Of a DNA stretch of 64,000 bases, positions 1 through 8,558 are shown piece by piece. Location: assembly GCF_016860545.1 (NCBI RefSeq), contig NZ_BNEB01000003.1, positions 682,001 through 746,000 on the forward strand. The letters run 5' to 3'. The DNA is from Streptomyces asoensis (GTDB lineage: Bacteria > Actinomycetota > Actinomycetes > Streptomycetales > Streptomycetaceae). Below the pieces are notes generated by a model. That model was given only the letters and a program-made list of their open reading frames with translations, was not told the DNA's origin and searched no databases. Within the stretch, counting starts at the first letter, position 1, and each line of letters begins with the position of its first letter. The position numbers and the translations under genes are program-made.

Positions 1-329
1 TCTATGCGTTCGTCGTGCCGTACGTAGCCGGAGGCGCCGGCCGCGAAGGCCGCCGCGATACCTCGGGGATTCGGCACGGGCCCCAGGACCAGCACCGCCA
101 CCTGCGGCCGCTCCCGCTTGATGCGGACCACCGGGTCGAAGATGCCCGGCTCGGCCGGTACCGCCGTGCCCAGCAGGCACACCTCCGGGGCGCGGGTGAT
201 CACCAGCTCCGCGGCGCCCGCGGCCGGCGCCGCCGCGGCGAGCACCCGGTGCCCGCGCAGTTTGAGTGCCGAGGCCAGTGCCTCCGCGAGCAGTCGGTGG
301 TCGTCGACCACCATCAGCCGCACTCCCAT
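1..329 (-). CDS. Atypical response-regulator receiver, partial (runs off left edge)
   Basis: Only the N-terminal 109 residues are present; the gene reads leftward out of the window. The opening MGVRLMVVDDHRLLAEAL is a canonical beta1-alpha1 of a NarL/LuxR-type receiver, with the acidic pair D9-D10. Where the phospho-acceptor Asp should be (…VCLLDxxMP) the protein has VCLLGTAVP, so residue 54 is Gly. The conserved Lys near the end of the receiver (GYLLK) also appears replaced, as GYVRHDE. This suggests a phosphorylation-independent pseudo-receiver, probably followed by a LuxR-type DNA-binding domain outside the window. The ATG at 329 is chosen because homologues start just before the VVDDH motif. 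No adjacent kinase gene is visible. Confidence 0.8.
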   Translation of the reverse strand, partial: MGVRLMVVDDHRLLAEALASALKLRGHRVLAAAAPAAGAAELVITRAPEVCLLGTAVPAEPGIFDPVVRIKRERPQVAVLVLGPVPNPRGIAAAFAAGASGYVRHDERI

Positions 330-532
330 CGAGCAACCCCCCAGTCCCCCCACGGATGCCCGTACGGGCCCATGCGGACCCTCACGGACCGACAAAGGGG
401 TGCCCCCCGGCACCCCGTTCTTCATGCCCCCGGAAGCTACACGCTTGTTCGACGTTGCGCTCCCCCTACCGGTGAGAAGTGCCCCGGATCGCCGAAATTC
501 CTCACATTCGAGGGTCATGCGCGGTAAGTGCA

Positions 533-562
533 CGGCCCCGCCCCTGAGCAGGGGCGGGGCCG
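533..562 (-). terminator. Rho-independent-type hairpin after the 591-2615 gene
   Basis: A perfect 12-bp stem (CGGCCCCGCCCC / GGGGCGGGGCCG) with a 6-nt loop lies just downstream of the stop of the minus-strand gene 591-2615. It separates that gene from the response-regulator gene. No U-tract follows, as is common in Streptomyces. Confidence 0.7.
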
Positions 563-590
563 TCACGGCGAGCGGGGCGAGCGGCGGCGG

Positions 591-2615
591 TCAGCCGTCC
601 GTGCCGTACACGACCGCCAGGTACTGCGGGTCGCCGCCCGAGGTCCCGCCGTCGTCGGCGAACACCTCCGACATGAACAGGCGCCCCTTGGCGTAGAGGA
701 CCTCGGCGTACTCCGGGGACAGGCTGGTCTCCAGGTCCCGCACCGACTCCGTCGACGGGTTCTGGAGCAGCGTGGTCTGCTTGAAGGAGCTTCCGGAGAT
801 GCTGACGACCTGGCCGCCCTTGTCGTACGGCGGCCGCTTGTAGGCGATCAGGTTGCTGCCGTCCATGCGCAGCGGGTAGATCGTGTAGCCGTCCCCGGCG
901 TCCGCGCGCTGGCCGGTCTGCTTGCCGGTGGCCAGGTCGAAGGCGATGACCTCGTTGGTCCGGCTGTAGTCGCCGGTGCCGTCGTGCTCCTCGGTCGGGA
1001 CGTAGATCCGGTCGTTGCCGACGGCCAGACCGGTGCAGGCCTCGATCCGGGTGATGCCCTCGCAGTCGGCCGCGTACTGGTCGCCCGGCACCGAGATGCG
1101 GGTGCGCAGCTTGCCGGTCTTGTTGTCGATGGAGAAGAAGTCCGAGATGCCGCTGCCGTCGCCGGCGCTGTCGCCGACGTCGGCGGCCACCACGAGGGGG
1201 TCGGTCGACACGACCGAGGCGTACTCGATGCCGGTGGCCAGCTTGTACTCGGAGAGCACCTTGCCCGAGGCCGGGTCGATGGTCTGGATGTGCAGCTCGG
1301 GGTTGTCGTAGGCGCCGCACTTGCGCACCGCGACCAGCTTGGGGCCGCCGCCGTAGCCGGCGTCGTAGCAGGTGTCGGCCGGCTTGGGCGACCACAGCAC
1401 CTTGCCGGAGCCGATGTCGAAGGCGGCGCCGCCGCTGGTGCTGCCGAGGGCGACCGTGTTCCCGCTGACCGTCACGTTGTCGAAACGGACCGGGTAGTCA
1501 CCCGAGTTGACGGTCTTCCTCCACAGCTGCTTGCCCGCCACGAGGTCGATCGCCGCGATCTGGTCGCAGGCGGCCGTGTCGGCGGTGCTCGCCTGGAAGG
1601 TGACCGCCGTGCGGAAGTCGTCGGTGGCGAACCGGCTGGCCTCGCACACCGGGCCGGGCAGCGCGACCGACCAGAGCTCGGTGCCCTTGTCCAGGTCGTA
1701 CCCGGTGATCTTGTTGACGCCCGTCTTCACGTACGCCTTGTCGGTCACCCAGGAGCCCTTGACGCCGACGTTGTCGTCCTTCTTCAGCACGGGCGCCGGA
1801 ATCTTGAAGAGCACCTTGGAGGCGGGGTCGGACGGCACCTTCTCGCTGCCGCCGGACGAGGTGCCGCCGGTGCCTGGGTCGCCGCCCTTGTCCCCTCCGC
1901 CGCCGGTCGGGCCCGCGGTGTCCGCCTCTTCCTTCTTGCCGCCGTCGGAGGACTTGGAGTACCAGACGCCGCCACCGACGATCAGCGCGATCGCGACGAC
2001 CGCGCCGACGATGATCGCCAGCTGCGCGTTGAACTTGCCGCCCCCGCCCGGTCCCTGGCCGGGGCCGCCGGGCTGCGGGTACATGGGCACGGTGGGCTGG
2101 CCCGGGTAGCCGTAGCCCGGCTGCGCGGTCGGGTGCCCGGGCTGCCCGGGGTAGCCGTACGCGGGCTGCTGACCGTAGGCGGGCGTGGGCGGCTGGCCGT
2201 AGGGACCGGGCTGGGGCTGTCCGTACGCGGAGGGGGCGGGCGCGCCCGGCTGGGCCGGGTAGCCGTACCCCGCGCCGGCGGCCGGCTGTCCCGGGGCCTG
2301 CGGATAGCCGTACCCCGGCGGCGGCTGCTGCGGCGGCCCGGACGGGGCCGGGGGCGGCGGCGCGGGCGAGGCCTGCGGCGGCTGCGGGGCCGGTGCCTGC
2401 GGCGCGGGAGCCTGCGGTGCGGGAGCCTGCGAAGGCTGCGCGGCCGGGGCCTGCGGCGGCTGGGCCGGGGTCTGCGGGGACTTCGTCAGGTCGGGCGCGG
2501 GCGGCTGCGGCGCGGGAGCCTGCGGAGCCGCGTCCTGGGGCGCGGCGTCCTGCGGCGGCGTGTCCTGCGGCTGCTGCGGGGGCTGGTTCGGCGGCGGGGG
2601 CGGCGGCTGGGTCAT
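591..2615 (-). CDS. Membrane-anchored PQQ-like beta-propeller protein with Pro/Gln/Tyr-rich cytosolic tail (paralogue 1)
   Basis: 674 residues. Residues 1-195 are low-complexity, first PQAPAPQ-type and then GYGYP/PYGQP-type motifs. A single membrane helix follows (about 199-219, AIIVGAVVAIALIVGGG), then a Gly/Ser/Thr linker. The exported C-terminal domain (about 265-674) carries repeated blade motifs such as ITGYDLDKGTELWSV, IDLVAGKQLWR and FDIGSGKVLWS, the W-docking pattern of PQQ-binding-like propellers (BamB-like fold). Topology is inferred as cytoplasmic tail and extracellular propeller. Function is unknown; a scaffold or ligand-sensing role is possible, and the tryptophan docking motif does not show that PQQ is bound. 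It lies 79 nt downstream of a paralogue in the same orientation. ATG start at 2615. Confidence 0.85.
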   Translation of the reverse strand: MTQPPPPPPNQPPQQPQDTPPQDAAPQDAAPQAPAPQPPAPDLTKSPQTPAQPPQAPAAQPSQAPAPQAPAPQAPAPQPPQASPAPPPPAPSGPPQQPPPGYGYPQAPGQPAAGAGYGYPAQPGAPAPSAYGQPQPGPYGQPPTPAYGQQPAYGYPGQPGHPTAQPGYGYPGQPTVPMYPQPGGPGQGPGGGGKFNAQLAIIVGAVVAIALIVGGGVWYSKSSDGGKKEEADTAGPTGGGGDKGGDPGTGGTSSGGSEKVPSDPASKVLFKIPAPVLKKDDNVGVKGSWVTDKAYVKTGVNKITGYDLDKGTELWSVALPGPVCEASRFATDDFRTAVTFQASTADTAACDQIAAIDLVAGKQLWRKTVNSGDYPVRFDNVTVSGNTVALGSTSGGAAFDIGSGKVLWSPKPADTCYDAGYGGGPKLVAVRKCGAYDNPELHIQTIDPASGKVLSEYKLATGIEYASVVSTDPLVVAADVGDSAGDGSGISDFFSIDNKTGKLRTRISVPGDQYAADCEGITRIEACTGLAVGNDRIYVPTEEHDGTGDYSRTNEVIAFDLATGKQTGQRADAGDGYTIYPLRMDGSNLIAYKRPPYDKGGQVVSISGSSFKQTTLLQNPSTESVRDLETSLSPEYAEVLYAKGRLFMSEVFADDGGTSGGDPQYLAVVYGTDG

Positions 2616-2694
2616 GGTGTGGATACCTCGGAAGAACGCTCGGTGAGCTCGGGCGGACGGGACGTCGACGGGGCAGGGAAGGCGGCCGGGAGCC

Positions 2695-4524
2695 TCACTT
2701 GCCGTAGGCGAGCATCAGCTTCTCCTTCGATTCGTCGTTGCCCGTCAGCCGGGTGGAGGAGAGGTAGAAGCGCCCGTCGGCCCAGGCGAGGTCACGCGAG
2801 TAGAAGCTGTCCTCGATCTCGGCCGTGCTCTCGGGAAGCTGCATCAGCGTCGTCGGCGTGTGGGCGGTCCCGGCCGTGGGGATGCCCACCACCCGGCCCG
2901 CCGCGTCGTACGACGGCTCGACGTACGCGACGAGGTTGCCGCCCTCGACCTTCACCGGGAGCATCGCCTCGTCCGTCGGGGACTTGACGCGCCACTTCTC
3001 CTTGCCGGTGGACAGGTCGATCGCCACGATCTCGTTGGGGCCGCTCTTCGCCTCGGTGGGCAGGTAGAGCGTGTTCGCGTCGGCGGCCGTGCCCGAGCAG
3101 CCCGTGAGGTTGCGCTGGAGGAACCCGGAGTCGCAGGACGGCGCGAAGTCCTCGTCGAAGCCGACCTGCGAGCGGTACGTGCCGTCCGCCTTGAACGTCG
3201 AGATGTTCCAGCTGTTCTTGTCCTTGTTGGTGCTGTAGACCACCAGCGGGTCGACGGAGTACGTCTTCGAGACCGACCAGCCCTTGTCGAACTTCCGCGT
3301 CCACCGGACCTTGCCGGTGGCCGGGTCCAGCTCCTGGATCTCGTCGTGCTCGCCGGCCTTGGTCGCGTCGCAGGACGCCACGGAGATCAGCCGGGTGCCG
3401 CCCGCGAACGCCGTCGGGAAACACGCGTCGCCGTACTTCTGCTTGTCGTACAGCTTCTTGCCGGTGCGCACGTCGTACGCCGTGCCGGACTGCGAGCGGC
3501 CCACCATCAGGGTGTTGCCCGCGAGGGACAGTTCGACGCTGATCGCGCTGTCGAACAGCGCGCCGTCCGCGACGACGCCCTTCCAGCCCTTGGCGCCGGT
3601 TGCGAGGTCGATCTGCTGGAGCTGGTTGCACTTGGCGCGGTCGCTGGTACCGCTCATGTACGCCACGACGATCTTGTCGTCGGCCGTCTTCTGCGGGGTG
3701 ACCGCGCAGATCTTCTGCGGGAACGCGACGGTGCTCCAGGCGGGCTTGCCGTCGCCGACGCCGTAGGCGACGACCTCCTTGTACGCCGCCTTCACGGCCG
3801 CCTTGGAGGTGATCCACATCCCGGGGGCGTCGGCGCCGGAGGCGGGCGCGTCGGGCGCCTCCTTGTACCAGAGCACCTTCGCCTCGCCGGCCTTGCGGTC
3901 CGCGTTGAAGTCCTGGTTCTCCTCGCCGCCGTCGCCGCTGCCGTCACCGGGGTTGGCCGGTGCGCCGCTCGTGGCGGCGGAGGCCGAGGCGTCGTCGCCC
4001 GGTGCGGCCACGGGCTTGTCGTCGCCCTTGTCGTCGCCGCTCGTGACCGCGTACACCGTTCCGCCGATCAGCAGCAGCGCCGCCACCGCGGCGCCGATCA
4101 CCAGCGCGGGACGCCCCTTGAAGGGGTTGCGTCCGCCGGGCGGCGTAGGGGCGCCGGGGAACGGGGGCTGCTGCGGATAGCCGTAGCCGGGCTGCGGGCC
4201 GTAGGGGCCGCTCGGCTGACCGTACGGTCCCGGCTGGGCGTACGGTCCCGGCGCGCCGCCGTACGGACCGGGCTGGGCGTAGGGACCCGGCTGCTGGGGC
4301 GGACCGTACGGTCCGGACGGCGCGGGCGGCTGCGGGGGCTGCTGCTGGGGGTAGCCGTACCCCGGCTGCGGCGGCTGGGCGGGCGGGCCCTGGGGCGGCT
4401 GCGGCGGCATCTGGGGTGCGCCGAAGCCTGCGTGCGGCGGCTGCGGTACCTGCGGCTGGGCCGGCTGGTCCTGCGGCGCTCCCGAACCGTCCTGCTGCGG
4501 CGGCTGATTGGGCGGCTGAGCCAT
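2695..4524 (-). CDS. Membrane-anchored PQQ-like beta-propeller protein (paralogue 2)
   Basis: 609 residues with the same design as its downstream neighbour. The tail (1-138) is rich in Pro, Gln, Gly and Tyr with repeated PGPYAQPGPYG and GYGYPQQ units. A membrane helix spans about 140-160 (ALVIGAAVAALLLIGG), followed by an acidic, Ala/Ser-rich linker. The outer propeller shows blade motifs such as IDLATGAKGWKG, YDVRTGKKLYDK, LDPATGKVRWTR and IDLSTGKEKWRV. The two genes look like a tandem duplication that has diverged. No catalytic residues are recognisable. The gene probably has its own promoter in the 191-nt gap downstream of the ABC-F gene's terminator. ATG at 4524. Confidence 0.85.
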   Translation of the reverse strand: MAQPPNQPPQQDGSGAPQDQPAQPQVPQPPHAGFGAPQMPPQPPQGPPAQPPQPGYGYPQQQPPQPPAPSGPYGPPQQPGPYAQPGPYGGAPGPYAQPGPYGQPSGPYGPQPGYGYPQQPPFPGAPTPPGGRNPFKGRPALVIGAAVAALLLIGGTVYAVTSGDDKGDDKPVAAPGDDASASAATSGAPANPGDGSGDGGEENQDFNADRKAGEAKVLWYKEAPDAPASGADAPGMWITSKAAVKAAYKEVVAYGVGDGKPAWSTVAFPQKICAVTPQKTADDKIVVAYMSGTSDRAKCNQLQQIDLATGAKGWKGVVADGALFDSAISVELSLAGNTLMVGRSQSGTAYDVRTGKKLYDKQKYGDACFPTAFAGGTRLISVASCDATKAGEHDEIQELDPATGKVRWTRKFDKGWSVSKTYSVDPLVVYSTNKDKNSWNISTFKADGTYRSQVGFDEDFAPSCDSGFLQRNLTGCSGTAADANTLYLPTEAKSGPNEIVAIDLSTGKEKWRVKSPTDEAMLPVKVEGGNLVAYVEPSYDAAGRVVGIPTAGTAHTPTTLMQLPESTAEIEDSFYSRDLAWADGRFYLSSTRLTGNDESKEKLMLAYGK

Positions 4525-4645
4525 CAGCGTGTTCCCCCTATGTCACTGTTTTTCGGCCACACCCCCGGGTCGGTGACCCTCCCGGAGCCGTCTTCAAAGC
4601 GTTCTCTGACGGCTCTTTCTATCACCCGTGACCGACGGCCCCCGG

Positions 4646-4681
4646 GGCCGATCCGCCCCTGTTCCCAAGGGCGGACCGGCC
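4646..4681 (-). terminator. Terminator hairpin downstream of the ABC-F gene
   Basis: The arms GGCCGATCCGCCC and GGGCGGACCGGCC pair over 13 bp around a 10-nt loop. The single mismatch becomes a G:U wobble in the minus-strand transcript, so the structure fits termination of the gene ending at 4716. Confidence 0.6.
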
Positions 4682-4715
4682 TGTGATGCCGTCGTTATGC
4701 GCCTTCACGCACCCT

Positions 4716-6521
4716 TCACGCGTCCTCGGCGAGTTCCAGCCACCGCAGCTCCAGCTCCTCGCGCTCGCCGGCCAGGGACCGCAGTTCGGCGTCGAGTCCG
4801 GCGACCTTCTCGAAGTCGGTGGCGTTGTCGGCGATCTGCGTGTGCAGCTTCGCCTCCTTGTCGGAGATCTTGTCCAACTGCCGCTCGATCTTCTGGAGTT
4901 CCTTCTTCGCCGCGCGCTGGTCGGCGGCGCTCTTCTCGGGGGCCGGCTTGGCGGCGGCGGCCGGGGCCGACGCGGCCGCGGTCTCCTCCATGCGCTGCCG
5001 GCGCTCGATGTACTCGTCGATACCGCGCGGGAGCATCCGCAGGGCGGCGTCGCCGAGGAGGGCGAAGACCCGGTCCGTCGTGCGCTCCACGAAGAAGCGG
5101 TCGTGGGAGATGACGATCATCGATCCGGGCCAGCCGTCGAGGAGGTCCTCGAGCTGGGTGAGGGTCTCGATGTCGAGGTCGTTGGTGGGCTCGTCGAGGA
5201 AGAGGACGTTGGGCTCGTCCATGAGCAGACGCAGGATCTGGAGGCGGCGGCGCTCACCGCCCGACAGGTCGCCGACCGGCGTCCACTGCTTGTCCTTGTT
5301 GAACCCGAACGTCTCGCAGAGCTGTCCGGCGGTCATCTCACGGCCCTTGCCGAGGTCGACGCGCTCACGCACCTGCTGCACGGCCTCCAGCACCCGCAGT
5401 CCGGGGTCGAGTTCGCCGACCTCCTGCGAGAGGTAGGCGAGCTTCACCGTCCTGCCGACGACGACCCGGCCGCCCGCCGGCTGCGCCTCGCCCTCGGTAC
5501 GGGCGGCGTCGGCCAGCGCCCGCAGCAGGGACGTCTTGCCGGCGCCGTTGACGCCGACCAGGCCGATGCGGTCGCCGGGGCCGAGGTGCCAGGTGATGTG
5601 CTTCAGCAGCACCTTGGGACCGGCCTGGACGGTGACGTCCTCCAGGTCGAAGACCGTCCTGCCGAGCCGTGAGGAGGCGAACTTCATCAGCTCGCTGCTG
5701 TCGCGCGGCGGCGGCACGTCCTTGATGAGCTCGTTGGCGGCCTCGACCCGGAACCGCGGCTTGGACGTCCGCGCGGGCGCGCCCCGCCGCAGCCAGGCCA
5801 GCTCCTTGCGGACCAGGTTCTGCCGCTTGGTCTCCTCCGTCGCGGCGATGCGCTCGCGCTCGGCGCGCGCGAAGACGTAGTCGGAGTAGCCGCCCTCGTA
5901 CTCGTGGACGGCGCCGCGCTGCACGTCCCACATGCGCGTGCAGACCTGGTCCAGGAACCAGCGGTCGTGGGTGACGCAGACGAGCGCGGAGCGGCGCTCG
6001 CGCAGGTGCCGGGCGAGCCAGGAGATGCCCTCGACGTCGAGGTGGTTGGTCGGCTCGTCCAGGACGATGAGGTCCTGTTCCTCGATCAGCAGCTTGGCGA
6101 GCGCGATCCGTCGGCGCTCACCGCCGGACAGCGGGCCGATGACGGTGTCCAGGCCCTGCGGGAACCCCGGCAGGTCGAGCCCGCCGAACAGCCCGGTGAG
6201 CACGTCGCGGACCTTGGCGTTGCCGGCCCACTCGTGGTCGGCCATGTCCCGGATGACCTCGTGGCGGACGGTCGCGGTCGAGTCGAGCGAGTCGTGCTGG
6301 GTGAGCACGCCCATGCGCACCCCGCCGGAGTGCGTGACCCGGCCGGAGTCCGCCTCCTCCAGCTTGGCGAGCATGCGGATCAGCGTGGTCTTCCCGTCGC
6401 CGTTGCGGCCGACGACGCCGATCCGGTCCCCTTCGGACACGCCGAGCGAGATGCCGTCGAGGAGCGTACGGGTCCCGTACACCTTGCTGACGTTCTCGAC
6501 ATTGACCAGATTGACGGCCAT
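4716..6521 (-). CDS. ABC-F family ATPase (ribosome-associated, Uup/TlrC-like)
   Basis: 601 residues with two ABC cassettes and no membrane domain. Cassette 1 has Walker A GRNGDGKTT, signature LSGGERRRIALA and Walker B LIVLDEPTNHLD. Cassette 2 has Walker A GVNGAGKTS, signature LSGGERRRLQIL and LFLDEPTNDLD. The charged linker between them and the C-terminal coiled coil (about 515-600, rich in Lys, Glu, Ala) are typical of ABC-F translation factors that bind the ribosomal E site. It could be a housekeeping factor or a ribosome-protection protein; the sequence does not decide. The start at 6521 is preferred over the ATG at 6536 because AGGAGA lies 3-4 nt upstream and the protein then begins MAVNLVNVENVSK like its homologues. 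Confidence 0.92.
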   Translation of the reverse strand: MAVNLVNVENVSKVYGTRTLLDGISLGVSEGDRIGVVGRNGDGKTTLIRMLAKLEEADSGRVTHSGGVRMGVLTQHDSLDSTATVRHEVIRDMADHEWAGNAKVRDVLTGLFGGLDLPGFPQGLDTVIGPLSGGERRRIALAKLLIEEQDLIVLDEPTNHLDVEGISWLARHLRERRSALVCVTHDRWFLDQVCTRMWDVQRGAVHEYEGGYSDYVFARAERERIAATEETKRQNLVRKELAWLRRGAPARTSKPRFRVEAANELIKDVPPPRDSSELMKFASSRLGRTVFDLEDVTVQAGPKVLLKHITWHLGPGDRIGLVGVNGAGKTSLLRALADAARTEGEAQPAGGRVVVGRTVKLAYLSQEVGELDPGLRVLEAVQQVRERVDLGKGREMTAGQLCETFGFNKDKQWTPVGDLSGGERRRLQILRLLMDEPNVLFLDEPTNDLDIETLTQLEDLLDGWPGSMIVISHDRFFVERTTDRVFALLGDAALRMLPRGIDEYIERRQRMEETAAASAPAAAAKPAPEKSAADQRAAKKELQKIERQLDKISDKEAKLHTQIADNATDFEKVAGLDAELRSLAGEREELELRWLELAEDA

Positions 6522-6614
6522 TTCTCTCCTGCGCATCGGGGTCGGTCAGCCTTCAAGCCTACGGCCTGGCGGGTACGGCGCCGGGCGCCAGGGGGCCGTC
6601 ACTCCTGGTGACGG

Positions 6615-6639
6615 CGGGCGGGGTACGGGGCCCCGCCCG
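6615..6639 (-). terminator. Hairpin downstream of ispE
   Basis: CGGGCGGGG and CCCCGCCCG form a 9-bp stem with a 7-nt loop in the gap after the ispE stop at 6686. It probably ends the tatD/rpfB/rsmA/ispE transcript. Confidence 0.5.
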
Positions 6640-6685
6640 GCGGTCCGCGGGGCCCGGGCGCGGCCGCCGCGGGACGGCCGCCGTC

Positions 6686-7579
6686 TCAGACGAGCGTCGC
6701 GCCGGGCACCGGCCCGGCCGCCGTGCGCACCGCCAGGCAGGTGCCGGACGCGCGCAGCGCCTCTGCCACCTCCCGCGCCGACCCCGCGTCCCGCACGAGG
6801 AACGCCGTCGTCGGGCCCGAACCGGAGACGAGGGTGGCCAGGGCGCCGGCCGCCCGGCCCGCCGCCAGCGTGCCGGACAGCTCCGGGAAGAGGGAGAGGG
6901 CCGCGGGCTGGAGGTCGTTGGAGACCGTGGCCGCGAGCGCGTCGGGGTCGCCGGCGGCCAGGGCGTCCAGCAGGGCCTCGCAGGCCACCGGCTCGGGGAC
7001 GTCCCGGTCCGCCGTGAGCCGGTCGAACTCCCGGAACACCGCGGGCGTCGACAGCCCCCGGTCGGCCATCGCGAAGACCCAGTGGAAGGCGCCGCCGGTC
7101 TCCAGGGCCGTCAGTTTCTCGCCGCGCCCGGTGCCGAGGGCCGCCCCGCCGACCAGGCTGAACGGCACATCGCTGCCCAACTCGGCGCAGATCTCCAGGA
7201 GTTCGTCACGCGAGGCGCCGGTGCCCCACAGGGCGTCGCAGGCCAGCAGGGCGCCCGCCCCGTCGGCGCTGCCGCCCGCCATGCCCCCGGCGACGGGGAT
7301 GTCCTTGGCGATGTGCAGATGCACGTCCGGGGTGCGGCCGTACCGCTCGGCCAGCGCGATCGCGGCCCGCGCCGCGAGGTTCGTACGGTCCAGGGGGACC
7401 AGGGCGGCGTCCGGCCCTTCGCAGGTGACGCGCAGTCCGTCGGCCGGGGTCACGGTGACCTCGTCGTACAGACCGACGGCGAGGAAGACGTTGGCCAGGT
7501 CGTGGAAGCCGTCCGCGCGGGCCGCGCCCACCGCGAGCTGCACGTTGACCTTGGCGGGCACCCGTACGGTGACGCTCAC
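6686..7579 (-). CDS. ispE: 4-diphosphocytidyl-2-C-methyl-D-erythritol kinase
   Basis: 297-residue GHMP kinase that phosphorylates CDP-methylerythritol in the MEP pathway to isopentenyl diphosphate. It begins [17 protein letters not shown], with the conserved PAKxN substrate motif. The glycine-rich ATP-binding motif reads [15 protein letters not shown] (about residues 93-107). The C-terminal [10 protein letters not shown] motif is also present. The GTG start at 7579 overlaps the TGA of rsmA (GTGA), so translation is probably coupled; longer in-frame extensions into rsmA would add 63 unrelated residues. The rsmA-ispE pairing is common in actinobacteria. Confidence 0.95.
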   Translation of the reverse strand: MSVTVRVPAKVNVQLAVGAARADGFHDLANVFLAVGLYDEVTVTPADGLRVTCEGPDAALVPLDRTNLAARAAIALAERYGRTPDVHLHIAKDIPVAGGMAGGSADGAGALLACDALWGTGASRDELLEICAELGSDVPFSLVGGAALGTGRGEKLTALETGGAFHWVFAMADRGLSTPAVFREFDRLTADRDVPEPVACEALLDALAAGDPDALAATVSNDLQPAALSLFPELSGTLAAGRAAGALATLVSGSGPTTAFLVRDAGSAREVAEALRASGTCLAVRTAAGPVPGATLV

Positions 7580-8511
7580 TCGGAGTCCTTCCGCTGCCGC
7601 GGCTCGACGGGCTCCGCGGAACCGGGGGACGGCAGGGGACCCTCCCGGTCCGGCGCCGCCTCGGCGATCCGGGCGAACTCCTCGACCGTGAGGGCCTCGC
7701 CGCGGGCCTGCGGCGACACCCCGGCCGCCACGAGGGCGGCCTCCGCGCGCGCCGCCGAACCCGCCCACCCGGCGAGCGCGGCCCGCAGGGTCTTGCGGCG
7801 CTGGGCGAACGCCGCGTCGACGACGGCGAAGACCTCGCGCCGCGACGCCGTGGTCCGCAGGGGCTCGGCCCGCCGCACCAGCGACACCAGCCCGCTGTCC
7901 ACGTTCGGCGCGGGCCAGAACACCTTGCGGCCGATCGCGCCGGCCCGCTTGACCTCGGCGTACCAGTTCGCCTTGACGGACGGCACGCCGTACACCTTCG
8001 AGCCGGGCCCGGCGGCGAGCCGGTCGGCGACCTCCGACTGGACCATGACGAGGGTGCGCTCGATGGTCGGGAAGGTCTCCAGCATGTGCAGCAGCACGGG
8101 CACGGCCACGTTGTACGGCAGGTTCGCGACCAGCGCGGTCGGGGCGGGACCGGGCAGTTCGGTCACCTGCATCGCGTCGGAGTGCACCAGCGCGAACCGG
8201 TCGGCGCGCTGCGGCATGCGCGCCGCGATCGTCGCGGGGAGGGCGCCGGCCAGGACGTCGTCGATCTCGACGGCCGTGACCCGGTCGGCGGTCTCCAGCA
8301 GCGCCAGGGTGAGGGAACCGAGCCCGGGGCCGACCTCCACGACCACGTCGTCGGGCCGGACCTCCGCGGTGCGGACGATACGGCGGACCGTGTTCGCGTC
8401 GATCACGAAGTTCTGTCCGCGCTGCTTGGTGGGACGCACGCCGAGGACCGCCGCCAGCTCACGGATGTCGGCGGGGCCCAGAAGGGCGTCGGGGGCGGGG
8501 CTGGTACTCAC
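7576..8511 (-). CDS. rsmA: 16S rRNA (adenine(1518)-N6/adenine(1519)-N6)-dimethyltransferase
   Basis: 311-residue RsmA/KsgA enzyme that dimethylates two adjacent adenines in the 3' terminal helix of 16S rRNA during small-subunit maturation. [16 protein letters not shown] is the family's N-terminal motif. The SAM-binding motif is [18 protein letters not shown], and the [11 protein letters not shown] motif holds the adenine-binding N-x-x-Y/F. The GTG at 8511 gives a protein starting [19 protein letters not shown] much longer in-frame reading upstream runs antiparallel to nothing real but overlaps rpfB, so it is rejected. The gene lies 47 nt after rpfB and overlaps ispE by 4 nt. Confidence 0.95.
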   Translation of the reverse strand: MSTSPAPDALLGPADIRELAAVLGVRPTKQRGQNFVIDANTVRRIVRTAEVRPDDVVVEVGPGLGSLTLALLETADRVTAVEIDDVLAGALPATIAARMPQRADRFALVHSDAMQVTELPGPAPTALVANLPYNVAVPVLLHMLETFPTIERTLVMVQSEVADRLAAGPGSKVYGVPSVKANWYAEVKRAGAIGRKVFWPAPNVDSGLVSLVRRAEPLRTTASRREVFAVVDAAFAQRRKTLRAALAGWAGSAARAEAALVAAGVSPQARGEALTVEEFARIAEAAPDREGPLPSPGSAEPVEPRQRKDSE

Positions 8512-8558
8512 GGGACAAGGGTACGGGGGCGCGCGGGCACCGTCCGCCGCCGCACCCG

